The translations under genes were made by a program, and so were the position numbers. The notes beneath the pieces are model-generated. The model saw nothing but the letters and a program-made list of their open reading frames with translations, searched no databases and was not told where the DNA came from. Below, piece after piece: positions 25,997 to 34,862 of a stretch of 64,000 nucleotides of DNA. Position 1 is the stretch's first letter. Every line of letters starts with the position of its first letter. This stretch comes from Bacillota bacterium (GTDB lineage Bacteria > Bacillota > Clostridia > Lachnospirales > Lachnospiraceae): NCBI GenBank assembly GCA_023457255.1, contig JAEWMB010000033.1, positions 62,001 through 126,000 of the forward strand. Direction: 5' to 3'.

Positions 25997-27169
25997 TTAT
26001 CTTTTTAAGCATTCCTTTAAGAAGGACTCACCTTGAATTCTGCTTGGGATATTAAAGTACTCAAGAACAGTAGCTCCAATATCAGCAAAGCTTTTTCTTG
26101 TTCCCAAATTGCAATTTCCCTGAATCTGGTTTCCATAGACAAGTAACGGAGTATACTCTCTGGAATGATCGGTAGAAGGAGTAGAAGGATCGCAACCATG
26201 ATCGGCAGTAATCATTAAAATATCCTCTTCCTGCATAGACGCCAGAAACCTTGGCAGTTGTTCATCAAAATAAGATAGTGCCTTAGCATAACCATCTACA
26301 TCATTACGGTGACCATAAGCCATATCAAAATCAACCAAATTTATAAAACATAAACCTTCAAATTCCTTCTTTTGATATTTTAAAGTTTCTTCAATACCCT
26401 CCTCATTATTCTTAGTATAAACCATTTCAGTAACTCCGCTGCCGGCAAAGATATCATTGATTTTACCTACAGCAAGTACAGAATAGCCTGCCTCTTTTAA
26501 CTGATTTAACATCGTATCTCTTGGAGGCTGTAAAGAATAATCATGGCGCCTTGCAGTCCTTCTGTAATCCGGATACTCTCCTTCAAACGGTCTTGCAATA
26601 ACACGTCCGACACCAGTCGCTCCCTGACAGATTTCTCTTGCAATTTCACAGTAACGGTATAACTCCTCAATTGGAACTATACTTTCATGTGCTGCTATCT
26701 GAAATACACTGTCTGCGGAGGTATAAACAATCAAAGCTCCTGTTTCCACATGCTCTTTTCCATAATCTTTGATTACTTCAGTACCCGAGTAAGGTTTGTT
26801 ACAAATAACTTTTCTTCCTGTTCTCCTCTTAAATTCTTCTAAAAGCTCCTTAGGAAAACCTTCCGGAAATGTCGGAAGCGGTTTTTCTGAAATAATTCCT
26901 GCAATTTCCCAATGTCCAATAGTTGTATCCTTACCTTTCGATGCCTCTGTCATTCTCCCATAAGTAGCCTGGGGAATCACCCTGCTATTCGCCATATCGG
27001 TTAATCCATCCATATGAAAAAGCCCTAGCTTTTCTAAATTTGGAACAGAAAAAAACTTGCTTGCCGCAGCTGCCTTTAAAGTGTTGCTGCCTTCATCTTT
27101 ATAATCCGCAGCATCTGGCATTTCACCGATACCAACACTGTCTAGGACAATTAAAAATACTCGTTTCAT
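25997..27169 (-). CDS. deoB: Phosphopentomutase
   Basis: Interconverts ribose or deoxyribose 1- and 5-phosphates in nucleoside salvage. The 390-residue protein belongs to the alkaline phosphatase superfamily, with two-metal motifs: N-terminal VLDSVGIGEMPDA, and C-terminal LVDFDMAYGHRNDVDGYAKA and ITADHGCDPSTPSTDHSREY. The phosphorylated Thr site (GKDTTIGHWE) is visible at residues about 80-90. It starts from an ATG with GAGGAG upstream, in a leader that overlaps the promoter of the divergent PAP2 gene. Confidence 0.96.
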   Translation of the reverse strand: MKRVFLIVLDSVGIGEMPDAADYKDEGSNTLKAAAASKFFSVPNLEKLGLFHMDGLTDMANSRVIPQATYGRMTEASKGKDTTIGHWEIAGIISEKPLPTFPEGFPKELLEEFKRRTGRKVICNKPYSGTEVIKDYGKEHVETGALIVYTSADSVFQIAAHESIVPIEELYRYCEIAREICQGATGVGRVIARPFEGEYPDYRRTARRHDYSLQPPRDTMLNQLKEAGYSVLAVGKINDIFAGSGVTEMVYTKNNEEGIEETLKYQKKEFEGLCFINLVDFDMAYGHRNDVDGYAKALSYFDEQLPRFLASMQEEDILMITADHGCDPSTPSTDHSREYTPLLVYGNQIQGNCNLGTRKSFADIGATVLEYFNIPSRIQGESFLKECLKR

Positions 27170-27236
27170 AGATACTCCTCTCTCTTTCTGCTAATTTGTT
27201 TACAGATTTAAGAATTTTTTCATAATGTTACACAAT

Positions 27237-27265
27237 ACAATATTAAAAAATCTATTGTTCCACAA
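27237..27265 (-). promoter_or_regulatory. Promoter of deoB
   Basis: On the minus strand TTGTGG (27265-27260), 17-base spacer, TATTGT (27242-27237). Its -35 box overlaps the -35 box of the forward promoter at 27255-27283 by one base. Confidence 0.5.
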
Positions 27266-27283
27266 GTGCAAATATGGTATAAT
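27255..27283 (+). promoter_or_regulatory. Promoter of the PAP2 gene
   Basis: TTGTTC (27255-27260), 17-base spacer and TATAAT (27278-27283) with extended TGG. The upstream GTG at 27266 lies inside this promoter and cannot be the start codon. Confidence 0.65.
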
Positions 27284-27343
27284 CACATCGATTTACGAAA
27301 AAGTATACTAGTAAATGTTTCCAATAAGAAAGGTCGTGTTCAC

Positions 27344-28015
27344 TTGAGTAAATTCATTAAAAAATATAAACACGCATGGGTACTACTATATTTCTTTATC
27401 TATGCTCCATGGTTTCTTTACCTAGAAAAAACGGTTACTGTAAACTATCATTCCGTTCATATTAAACTAGATGATTACATTCCATTTAACGAATTATTCG
27501 TAATTCCATATTATATCTGGTTTGGTTTTATCGCTGTAATAGTCGGTTACTTATTGTTTGCAGACAAAAAAGAATTTTACCGTTCTACTGCCTTTTTATT
27601 CATTGGTATGACCGTTTGCTTATTCATTTATACCGTTTGGCCTAACGGGCAGGATCTGCGTCCTGATTTAGCAGCCATGGGCCGTGATAATATCTTTATC
27701 GATATTGTGCGTAACCTCTACCGAACCGATACTTCCACAAATGTTTGCCCGAGTATTCACGCTTTCAACTCGATTGGTGTATGCATTGCAGTATTCCATA
27801 CCAATTCATTGAATAACAAACGTTATATTACAATCCCCACTGTAATTGTGGCAGCTTTGATTTGTATGTCTACCGTATTTTTAAAGCAGCACTCTGTATT
27901 CGATGTTATCTGTGCCGGATTACTAGCAAGTGTCCTATATCTTGTGGTATACGTACCGGATTATGTTAAAATACTGGAAAGCAAAAAGGCTCGTGTAAAA
28001 TCTACAATTTCATAA
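27344..28015 (+). CDS. PAP2 family phosphatase-like membrane protein
   Basis: A 223-residue membrane protein with about six helices. The PAP2 catalytic triad regions are visible: the SIH motif in NVCPSIHAFNSIGVCIAV and the later histidine with aspartate in LKQHSVFDVICAG. It may dephosphorylate lipid phosphates or act as a transferase, as in the inositol-phosphoceramide-synthase-like subgroup. The frame extends to 27266 but that part is promoter; the TTG at 27344 gives a start LSKFIKKYKHAWVLLYFF that matches the usual N-terminus, with AAAGG upstream. It is transcribed alone. Confidence 0.85.
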   Translation: MSKFIKKYKHAWVLLYFFIYAPWFLYLEKTVTVNYHSVHIKLDDYIPFNELFVIPYYIWFGFIAVIVGYLLFADKKEFYRSTAFLFIGMTVCLFIYTVWPNGQDLRPDLAAMGRDNIFIDIVRNLYRTDTSTNVCPSIHAFNSIGVCIAVFHTNSLNNKRYITIPTVIVAALICMSTVFLKQHSVFDVICAGLLASVLYLVVYVPDYVKILESKKARVKSTIS

Positions 28016-28047
28016 AAATATCAAGAACACTGCATGATAGCAGCATA

Positions 28048-28090
28048 GGTGTTGTTAAGGTAATTTAATTACCTTAACAACACCATCTTT
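28048..28090 (+). terminator. Terminator of the PAP2 gene
   Basis: GGTGTTGTTAAGGTAA pairs perfectly over 16 bases with TTACCTTAACAACACC and is followed by TCTTTTTA. The T run touches the stop codon of the convergent glycosyltransferase gene. Confidence 0.88.
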
Positions 28091-29107
28091 TTATCCAAAC
28101 TTAAAAATTTTCTTAGAAATAGAATAACCCATTTTTACGATACTATGCCCGGCTTTTGTTTTAAACTTCATGCTTTTACCTAATATTCCAGCGCCAACCT
28201 TCTTACAGAGTATACTATCCTTCTCCTCGAGGTACTTCCATAAATCGTCTCTTTTTTGAATACTCTCAACTGACCCTTCTTTAATCAAATATACGGAAGA
28301 TACCGTCATAATGATACCTAAAAATTTAATCATATACCTTTGGAGATTTTTATTCTCAATAGACATAACATCTACGGAATCTATCATAATCTTATTTACC
28401 CTAAGCTGCTGATCAATACGCTTTATCATATTAGCCTCGGTAACGGATTGATCATCTCTGCCAATAAAATACCTATAAAGGTCAACATTCATATAATACA
28501 TGGTTTTTACAAAACTAAGCGGCTGGTAAACAAATATATTATCCACATAGAACGTATGTTTCGGTAATTCTAACTTACACTCTCTAAGAAGTTCCGTACG
28601 ATATATCACCGAATGCATTAGCATATACTTTCCTTGCTGAAACTGCCCAACATCATTCCAGGTAAACACCTTATGCTGAGGAAGTGCAGATGTATAATTA
28701 ATAACCTTTTGTTTATTTTCATGAACCTTTTCGTAAACATAATTTGCAATAAACATGTCTACGGAACGACCCTCTGTCATCATTTCTTTTAAAACCGTTA
28801 TTACCTTTAACAGTGCTTCCTCATCAAGCCAATCGTCACTGTCAACAACCTTATAATACAAGCCAGTTGCATTCTTTAGGCCGGTATTCACGGCTGACCC
28901 GTGCCCTCCATTTTCTTGATTTACTGCTTTTATAATTGTTGGATAACGCTTTTCATATTCACTTGCTATCTCAGCAGTCTCATCTTTGGAGCCATCATTT
29001 ACGATAATAATTTCTACATCTTCTCCGCCAACTAATATCGATTCTATTGCCTTCCTCATATATGCTGCCGAATTATAGCACGGTATCGCTGCTGTTAAAA
29101 GTTTCAT
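28091..29107 (-). CDS. Family 2 glycosyltransferase
   Basis: A 338-residue cytoplasmic or membrane-associated sugar transferase, GT-A fold. The N-terminal half contains TAAIPCYNSAAYMRKAIESI, the sugar-nucleotide segment IIIVNDGSKDETAEIA and the metal-binding KVVDSDDWLDEEALLKV. No transmembrane helix is evident. It follows the large surface protein gene by 17 bases and may glycosylate a surface polymer made by this group. Start chosen at 29107 because GGAGG stands nine bases upstream; ATG 29113 is possible but lies inside that ribosome site. Confidence 0.92.
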   Translation of the reverse strand: MKLLTAAIPCYNSAAYMRKAIESILVGGEDVEIIIVNDGSKDETAEIASEYEKRYPTIIKAVNQENGGHGSAVNTGLKNATGLYYKVVDSDDWLDEEALLKVITVLKEMMTEGRSVDMFIANYVYEKVHENKQKVINYTSALPQHKVFTWNDVGQFQQGKYMLMHSVIYRTELLRECKLELPKHTFYVDNIFVYQPLSFVKTMYYMNVDLYRYFIGRDDQSVTEANMIKRIDQQLRVNKIMIDSVDVMSIENKNLQRYMIKFLGIIMTVSSVYLIKEGSVESIQKRDDLWKYLEEKDSILCKKVGAGILGKSMKFKTKAGHSIVKMGYSISKKIFKFG

Positions 29108-29124
29108 TGCCATCCTCCTCCATT

Positions 29125-31680
29125 TTACTCAACATAAGTAATAAATACACTGCTTGCACTTTCAAAAGTTTCTTCCGCCTGTTTTAAAGTCCATCGCTTC
29201 TCGCCCCTTGCAGATGGGTCAAATATTGTGACGGAAGTATTGTCATAACCTGTTATAACTACTGCTTCCTCTAAATTTTTAAAAGCAATGACCGGTCTTT
29301 GCTTTCCTGCAAAATAAAGAGCTTCCTCTAAAGTAATACCACGAAGTTCTACCGGCGTTGCTTTCATTTGTGCCTTCAGATACTCTATGGCGGTCTGCTC
29401 ATTTTTATTATAATTCGCAGTATTTACATCAACATTTTTATACTGAAGCAGCATTCTCATACATGCCTGCAAGCTGGTAAGCCCGTTCTCTTTTGTTACC
29501 TGAGAAACTCCACTAATCTGCGCCTTACTTGGCTTTGCTCCTCTTTGCCAGATTACTTGTCCAAGATGATTCATCACAATCCCTACTTGTTCATCTGCAA
29601 CCCGAATGGCTTTTCCTGCATCATCGGTAAACTCAATAATTTTACCATAAGAATATGCTATATAGTACGGGCGGTAATCCTCCGGACGATTAACACGTAC
29701 TGTTGTATCCTCAGTTATAATAGTGTTTACTGTTGTATTTGTCCCAGGTATTGTTTCCATTACATAACCATTCCCAAGGGAGAGATAGTATTCCGTTAAC
29801 ATACGTTCTGTTATACGCTTTGTAACCGTAATGCTGCTGCTTTCGGTCGTAAGCTGGTTTAAAATATAATCCGGCTCACCAAAACGATAACCAACTCCAA
29901 CGGAATCATCCTTTTGAACTCTCGTAAGTTCCACTACATTATTACGCGTATATGCATCGATGACATAGTAGCCCTCTTTTGCATACTGCTTTTTCACATT
30001 TCCCAAACTATCTGCGATTAAAACCTCATACATCGGCTCTATTACCGTTCCATCCTCATGGACTGCGATGTCGGTATTTTTAACCTTACCATAGATGATG
30101 TTATTGTCAATCAAGCCCAATAACTTTAGCTTTTGACCACTTTCCGCCGTGATAACACTGGCGGCACCGCTTTCCAGATTCAAAATATATAGGTTATCTT
30201 CTTTCAAATTTTTCTCTCTTAAGGAACGCTTATCTTCCTTATATACGATAAACGTACTGGAGTAAGAAAAATATAAATTCTTTTTTGGTACGTTAGCAGC
30301 TATGCTTTTCAAAGTTTTTGTCGTTAGGTTGTAAGAATAAATTGTATCGAAGATATGAAGGTAAAATACATCGAAATTATTTCGATAACAAAGACCGCCG
30401 ATTTCTTCTTTTAATATATTATAAGTAGTATTAATCGGAATATAAATCTGTTCTTCAATTCGACCCAATGTCTTATCATAAGAATATAAGATAAGTCCGA
30501 CCCTACCTTCATATTCCCCCCGGTTCATGTACCCATAAACCAAAAAATCTATGTTCCCGGCAGCATCCATCTTTAAGATTTTGATATCATGCTGGTCAAA
30601 CGTATCTCGTACAAAATCTGTTTGGTTCTGATAAAATGAAAATACTCTTGTCATCGTATTCTCTGCCAAACTATAAGACCATAGCTCACGTCCGCGAACA
30701 AAAGCGATAATTGACTTATCTTTGTTTGTTATAATTTCAACCTCAGGCTGGCCGGTTATTCCAAGCTTAAACTCACTCTTAGAGAGACTGGTACGTTCTA
30801 CGTCAAAAATAGCTTCCATCTCTCTGTCATAATTATATAAATACGTACGATTTGCAGTATATTGAAAACGATAATTTTCTTCTACCGTAAAATATTCCAA
30901 ACCACTGCCCGTCTCTACGCTTATAATGAATTTCAACATAACGGAAACGGTGTCTTTGGCTATTTCCGTAACAGTTGGAACTTGCAGATATATCAGCTTT
31001 GGCTTTAAGTCACCGTAAGTAACCATATCCAAACTGCTGTTGATGTTTACCTTAGCAAAACTATTCCCTTCTAAACCACGCTTTGTTTCTAAATATTTCC
31101 CTATATTATCGGCGTTCTCTTTCTCGAAGGTAGCATTATGAAACTCTGATACAAAGTTAAGTTTTTCAGCTAAATAAAATTGATCCATCACTTTGATTCT
31201 CGTATAATAATAAATACGCTTTGACTGATCTGTGATTAAAGTTATCCTAAGAACATATTCTGCATCTTTATTTAATGTTTCTTTAAACTTTATACGAGCA
31301 ACTTTATAATCCGGCTCTTTATCAAATACCAGACAAGAGCCTTCTTCTAAAGTATTCCCATTCTCTATAGCAATCACTTCATATTTTAACTTCTTTACTA
31401 CACTTTCTTTTTCTGTAATCAAAACAGCAAGTTCCTGTGAAGAAGAAATCGGTGTGATAGACTCCCGAACGGTTAGTATATCAAGGCCAGAACAATAGCC
31501 ATGTAATAAATTTATCTCCTGTCCCTCCGTAAATAGTGTGACATAAGGAAGTGTTGCATTTTCCATTTCCACTGTTTTGGTTTCTAAATGAAAAATCTGC
31601 TCCTCCATATTCATACTAAAATAAGTAAGAGACCCTAGGAAAATCGCAAGCAAAATTAGAATACGATAGATTAATTTCAT
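29125..31680 (-). CDS. Large membrane-anchored protein with a dead C39-like domain
   Basis: An 851-residue protein with an N-terminal transmembrane anchor (residues about 4-20, IYRILILLAIFLGSLTYF) and the remainder outside. Residues 90-720 are rich in beta strands and contain repeats resembling WD/beta-propeller blades (for instance IIAFVRGRELWSYSLAENTM and NIIYGKVKNTDIAVHE). Residues 724-851 read as a C39-like cysteine peptidase fold: the position of the catalytic cysteine in the CGxTS motif is asparagine (TKENGLTSLQACMRM), and the usual histidine before (Y/A)VVxTGYD is glutamate (EEAVVITGYDNTSV); the final DP is kept. It therefore probably binds peptide rather than cutting it. Encoded between a glycosyltransferase and a methyltransferase. 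Confidence 0.65.
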   Translation of the reverse strand: MKLIYRILILLAIFLGSLTYFSMNMEEQIFHLETKTVEMENATLPYVTLFTEGQEINLLHGYCSGLDILTVRESITPISSSQELAVLITEKESVVKKLKYEVIAIENGNTLEEGSCLVFDKEPDYKVARIKFKETLNKDAEYVLRITLITDQSKRIYYYTRIKVMDQFYLAEKLNFVSEFHNATFEKENADNIGKYLETKRGLEGNSFAKVNINSSLDMVTYGDLKPKLIYLQVPTVTEIAKDTVSVMLKFIISVETGSGLEYFTVEENYRFQYTANRTYLYNYDREMEAIFDVERTSLSKSEFKLGITGQPEVEIITNKDKSIIAFVRGRELWSYSLAENTMTRVFSFYQNQTDFVRDTFDQHDIKILKMDAAGNIDFLVYGYMNRGEYEGRVGLILYSYDKTLGRIEEQIYIPINTTYNILKEEIGGLCYRNNFDVFYLHIFDTIYSYNLTTKTLKSIAANVPKKNLYFSYSSTFIVYKEDKRSLREKNLKEDNLYILNLESGAASVITAESGQKLKLLGLIDNNIIYGKVKNTDIAVHEDGTVIEPMYEVLIADSLGNVKKQYAKEGYYVIDAYTRNNVVELTRVQKDDSVGVGYRFGEPDYILNQLTTESSSITVTKRITERMLTEYYLSLGNGYVMETIPGTNTTVNTIITEDTTVRVNRPEDYRPYYIAYSYGKIIEFTDDAGKAIRVADEQVGIVMNHLGQVIWQRGAKPSKAQISGVSQVTKENGLTSLQACMRMLLQYKNVDVNTANYNKNEQTAIEYLKAQMKATPVELRGITLEEALYFAGKQRPVIAFKNLEEAVVITGYDNTSVTIFDPSARGEKRWTLKQAEETFESASSVFITYVE

Positions 31681-31697
31681 TTTCGATTAATTCCCCT

Positions 31698-32939
31698 CTA
31701 TATCTTCAGCCACTCATTCGTGGAAGCAATTAATTGGTATAATGTTAAGTTACAATTTAAGTATTCACAAGTATTCTTAAGTTGATTTAAGTTTTCATGT
31801 ATTTCTTTCGCAGTCGGCTGACTGCCTTTTCTTACTGCCCGGATTAAAATATTCTTCGGAGTATGCTCCATATCAATAAATTCTAGAATCTGCACCTTAT
31901 ATCCAAGTGCTTCCATCAGATTGGCACGCAAGGCATCCGTCATTAAAGCTGACATCCGCTCTTTGATTAAACCATACTTTAACATCGGCTGTAAGTCCCC
32001 GCAGAAGATCTGTTGATTTAGTTCATGCTGGCAGCACGGAACAGAAAGTACAACCTTCGCACCCCATAAAGCCGCCTTGTAAAGTGCAAAATCCGTAGCC
32101 GTATCACAGGCATGTAATGTAACAACCATAGAAACCTTATTAGTACCCTGATAGGACTTTATGTCACCTTTTTTAAACTCAAGCTCCCGGTATCCATACC
32201 GGTCTTTTAGCTCATTGCATGTTTTTATTACATCCTCTTTTAAGTCTAACCCTATAATTTTAATACGATACCCTTTAATTTCTTTTAGATAATAATACAT
32301 CGCAAAGGTAAGATAGGATTTGCCGCATCCAAAGTCTATGATTTCAATTACTTCTTCCTTAGAAAGACTTGGCAAAACATCTTCAATAAACTCTAAATAA
32401 CGGTTCATCTGACGAAATTTATCATATTTGCTTTTTATTACGTTCCCATCAATGCTCATAATACCCAGATCAACCATAAACGGGATTGCAGCACCTTCTT
32501 TTAGCAAGTACTGCTTCTTACGGTTATGGCCGATAAGTTCAAGATTTCCATCCTCCATTAAGCCGTCATTTATTTTCCATAGGAGGTCTTTTTCTCTACG
32601 CTGCTTTGTCTTTACCGTAACGGTTCCCTTCTTACTAATTAAGATAGTCGTCTGATTATTCAACGTTTTAATCTCTAGCTGCCGGAAAAGTCCGGAAAAC
32701 CAATCGGAGAGCTTTTCTAAAAGTTCCTCTTTCGCATAATTGTAATGTAGTACTTTAGTCCCGCAAAAACTACTTGCCTGAAAATAAAGTTCTTTTTTTA
32801 AAAGTACAGGACGAATTTTTATTTTACTTACTCTTTCCGTATCAGAAGAGTTACTGATAATTATCTGTTCTAAATCTTTTGTTAGTGCACGCTCAAATGC
32901 TGCATATATATTTTGATCCATCTTAGGATACCATCCCAT
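31698..32939 (-). CDS. Class I SAM-dependent methyltransferase (Methyltransf_32-like)
   Basis: A 413-residue protein. The SAM-binding motif I is EVIEIIDFGCGKSYLTFAMYY, followed by IIGLDLKEDVIKTC (acidic loop) and the motif IV region VTLHACDTATDFALYKAA, then a conserved VLSVPCCQHELNQQI with a CCQHE cluster. This matches the large methyltransferase family related to METTL25 (PF13679). The substrate is unknown; nucleic acids or surface glycans are possible. The N-terminal 180 residues precede the SAM domain and have no recognised fold. First gene of a three-gene minus-strand group. Confidence 0.85.
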   Translation of the reverse strand: MGWYPKMDQNIYAAFERALTKDLEQIIISNSSDTERVSKIKIRPVLLKKELYFQASSFCGTKVLHYNYAKEELLEKLSDWFSGLFRQLEIKTLNNQTTILISKKGTVTVKTKQRREKDLLWKINDGLMEDGNLELIGHNRKKQYLLKEGAAIPFMVDLGIMSIDGNVIKSKYDKFRQMNRYLEFIEDVLPSLSKEEVIEIIDFGCGKSYLTFAMYYYLKEIKGYRIKIIGLDLKEDVIKTCNELKDRYGYRELEFKKGDIKSYQGTNKVSMVVTLHACDTATDFALYKAALWGAKVVLSVPCCQHELNQQIFCGDLQPMLKYGLIKERMSALMTDALRANLMEALGYKVQILEFIDMEHTPKNILIRAVRKGSQPTAKEIHENLNQLKNTCEYLNCNLTLYQLIASTNEWLKI

Positions 32940-33112
32940 CTAATTCATCTATTACCTTATTGTACCCTGTTTTTATACAAACTGCAATAAGTGTAGAGGA
33001 CAAACCGACTATAAACACCTTAAGATTTGATTAAAAAGATAAGAAAACTTAGGTATCGGTCTTGTTACTTATCGCATATATTATTTGTGAGTATATATCT
33101 ACGAGGTTTTTT

Positions 33113-33727
33113 ATGTCTCTATACGATAACCGAATTAGTCAATCTTCCGTTGCCCCCAATCCTCCTTACTATAAAAGCCGCCCAAAAAACGGAAACAATT
33201 ATATTATGCGTCAAAATAACACGCCTCCACCGGTCAGAATTCCTTTTTGCTCTCTTCCACAGCCACATCAAGTTCCATGCAATCCTTCAATTGAAGCTGC
33301 AGAAGCAACATTAGAGCAAGCGGAAAACTGCGAAGATTTATTGGATTTATACCAGCAGGATCTGGAGTTATTTTTATCCCTTTATTCCTTTAACATCAAA
33401 CGTCTTCGAGGTGAAATTATAAAAGAAATCAGCCGCCTGGACCACGAAGGCAGTTTTATCTATGATAAAATACCGGATCGAACTACAATTCTTAGAATGG
33501 TTGATTTTATATATCAAAGAATCCTCCCATTAACGGAAAATGAGAATGTGGAGGAAAGTATACCTTCGGAAGATGGTAATATGAATGAATTGCCGGAAAA
33601 ACTTCCTAGTGCAATCTCTAGCATCTGGCTAAGGCATGTAATCGAGATACTTGTTTATCAAAATTTGATTGAGCGAAGAAGAAATTGGGTGAACCAATTA
33701 GCAAAAAGAGAATTGCAGAATAGATAA
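33113..33727 (+). CDS. Uncharacterised proline-rich and helical protein
   Basis: A 204-residue protein without recognised domain. Residues 1-55 are Pro/Asn/Tyr/Ser rich (SSVAPNPPYYKSRPKNGNN) and probably disordered. Residues 58-150 are charged and helix-rich (CEDLLDLYQQDLELFLSLYS, then FNIKRLRGEIIKEISRLDHE), followed by an acidic linker and a further helix (WLRHVIEILVYQNLIERRRN). No signal peptide or helix of membrane length remains after the ATG at 33113, chosen because GAGG lies six bases upstream. The longer frame to 33062 starts in a hydrophobic-like but improbable stretch. It lies alone between divergent and convergent genes. Confidence 0.7.
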   Translation: MSLYDNRISQSSVAPNPPYYKSRPKNGNNYIMRQNNTPPPVRIPFCSLPQPHQVPCNPSIEAAEATLEQAENCEDLLDLYQQDLELFLSLYSFNIKRLRGEIIKEISRLDHEGSFIYDKIPDRTTILRMVDFIYQRILPLTENENVEESIPSEDGNMNELPEKLPSAISSIWLRHVIEILVYQNLIERRRNWVNQLAKRELQNR

Positions 33728-33750
33728 GAAAATTTTGCAGTTTACATTAT

Positions 33751-33786
33751 AAAAAGAGGCTTCTGCTCTAACAGAAGCCTCTTTTT
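33751..33786. terminator. Bidirectional terminator
   Basis: AAAAAGAGGCTTCTG pairs perfectly with CAGAAGCCTCTTTTT around CTCTAA. It can end the gene at 33113-33727 on the plus strand and also transcripts from the histidine kinase gene. Confidence 0.9.
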
Positions 33787-33910
33787 AACCTTCTTACTTA
33801 CCCGAATCCATCTCTAGAAAATGAATTCGCAGCGCTGATAAGTAAGAAGTCGTGTGACTGGGCGTCACGAATTTTCTATAAATAAGTGTGTACTTATAGC
33901 TATTTAGTTA

Positions 33911-34669
33911 TTAGGCCGTAATCGGAAGGTAGAACTCTATGTAGGACTCTTCATTGTCACGATTCGCTATAACATCGCCACCATGACGTAGCAGGGTAAT
34001 TTTCATAAATGAAAATCCAACTCCAGTATTGTCTTCTCCAGTACTATAATAAGGTTCAAAAATATTTTGGATATCCTCTTCACGGATAAAGTGACCGCTG
34101 TCACTCACTCTCACATGAATGCATTTACCTTTTTTGTTTTTTTCCGTACTAATCGTTAACGACACCTTGATCTGGTCACCAGGTTTAAAATCATGCAAAG
34201 CTTCCTGCAATAACGTTCTCATCACTTGCCTCATTCGTAATTCATCAAAACAACACTCATTTGAATAACGTTCGGACTTTTTGTCATAGCTAACCGACAA
34301 CAAAACACCTTGCTTTTCATATTCTACATTTACCTCTTGTACAATTGACTTAATTAGCTCCAGTAAATTCCCTTTCTTTAATTCTTCCTCCATACAATCA
34401 TATAAACGCTCGTATTCTGTTAAACGGTCACAAACTACCCTCATATCCTGCTTTACAAACTGCATATAATTACTGTCTGAGGTTTCAGGACAATCATCCT
34501 CCAACAACTGCATCGAGCTCCGTATGCATGCAAGCAAGTTTCGAAGCTCATGAATTGTCCTTGTCGCAATAAATCGATGCTCATCACGAAATCGACGAAA
34601 AACATACTCTGCCGTCGAGTTGTTCTTTGTCACTTCATCCAAAAGCTCATAATCCTTCATTGTTAACAT
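33911..34669 (-). CDS. Degenerate histidine kinase-like protein
   Basis: A 252-residue soluble protein with a dimerisation/histidine region (HRFIATRTIHELRNLLACIR, probable phosphoacceptor H40) and a C-terminal GHKL ATPase domain. The ATPase motifs are weakened: the N-box asparagine is not in its usual place (RQVMRTLLQEALHDF), the G1 box has DSGHF instead of DxGxG, the F box IFEPYYST is kept, and the G2 box is GVGFSF. No transmembrane or sensor domain exists. It resembles small phosphorelay kinases that take a phosphate or bind another kinase. Start chosen at ATG 34669, preceded by AAGGGGG. No response regulator gene adjoins it. Confidence 0.78.
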   Translation of the reverse strand: MLTMKDYELLDEVTKNNSTAEYVFRRFRDEHRFIATRTIHELRNLLACIRSSMQLLEDDCPETSDSNYMQFVKQDMRVVCDRLTEYERLYDCMEEELKKGNLLELIKSIVQEVNVEYEKQGVLLSVSYDKKSERYSNECCFDELRMRQVMRTLLQEALHDFKPGDQIKVSLTISTEKNKKGKCIHVRVSDSGHFIREEDIQNIFEPYYSTGEDNTGVGFSFMKITLLRHGGDVIANRDNEESYIEFYLPITA

Positions 34670-34692
34670 ATAAACGCCCCCTTTCATCAAAT

Positions 34693-34721
34693 ATTTTAGC
34701 AAATATTGTAATATTAAACAA
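34693..34721 (-). promoter_or_regulatory. Promoter of the histidine kinase-like gene
   Basis: On the minus strand TTGTTT (34721-34716), 17-base spacer, TAAAAT (34698-34693). Confidence 0.55.
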
Positions 34722-34800
34722 CAACAACACGTTGACATGCAACGACAAAATATAACATCGTAGCATACGACATTTTCAGCCTTTTAGGCAGTATTCTCCC

Positions 34801-34828
34801 TTGCTAAATTTCAAAAATATATTATAAT
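34801..34828 (+). promoter_or_regulatory. Promoter of the HIT gene
   Basis: TTGCTA (34801-34806), 16-base spacer, TATAAT (34823-34828), followed 24 bases later by GGAGGG before the ATG. Confidence 0.62.
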
Positions 34829-34862
34829 AAATGAAACAATTTAAACTAAATGGAGGGTTTTT

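Noticed and set aside
27266..27343. Upstream extension of the PAP2 gene
   Set aside because: It starts inside the -35/-10 region; transcription begins behind it.
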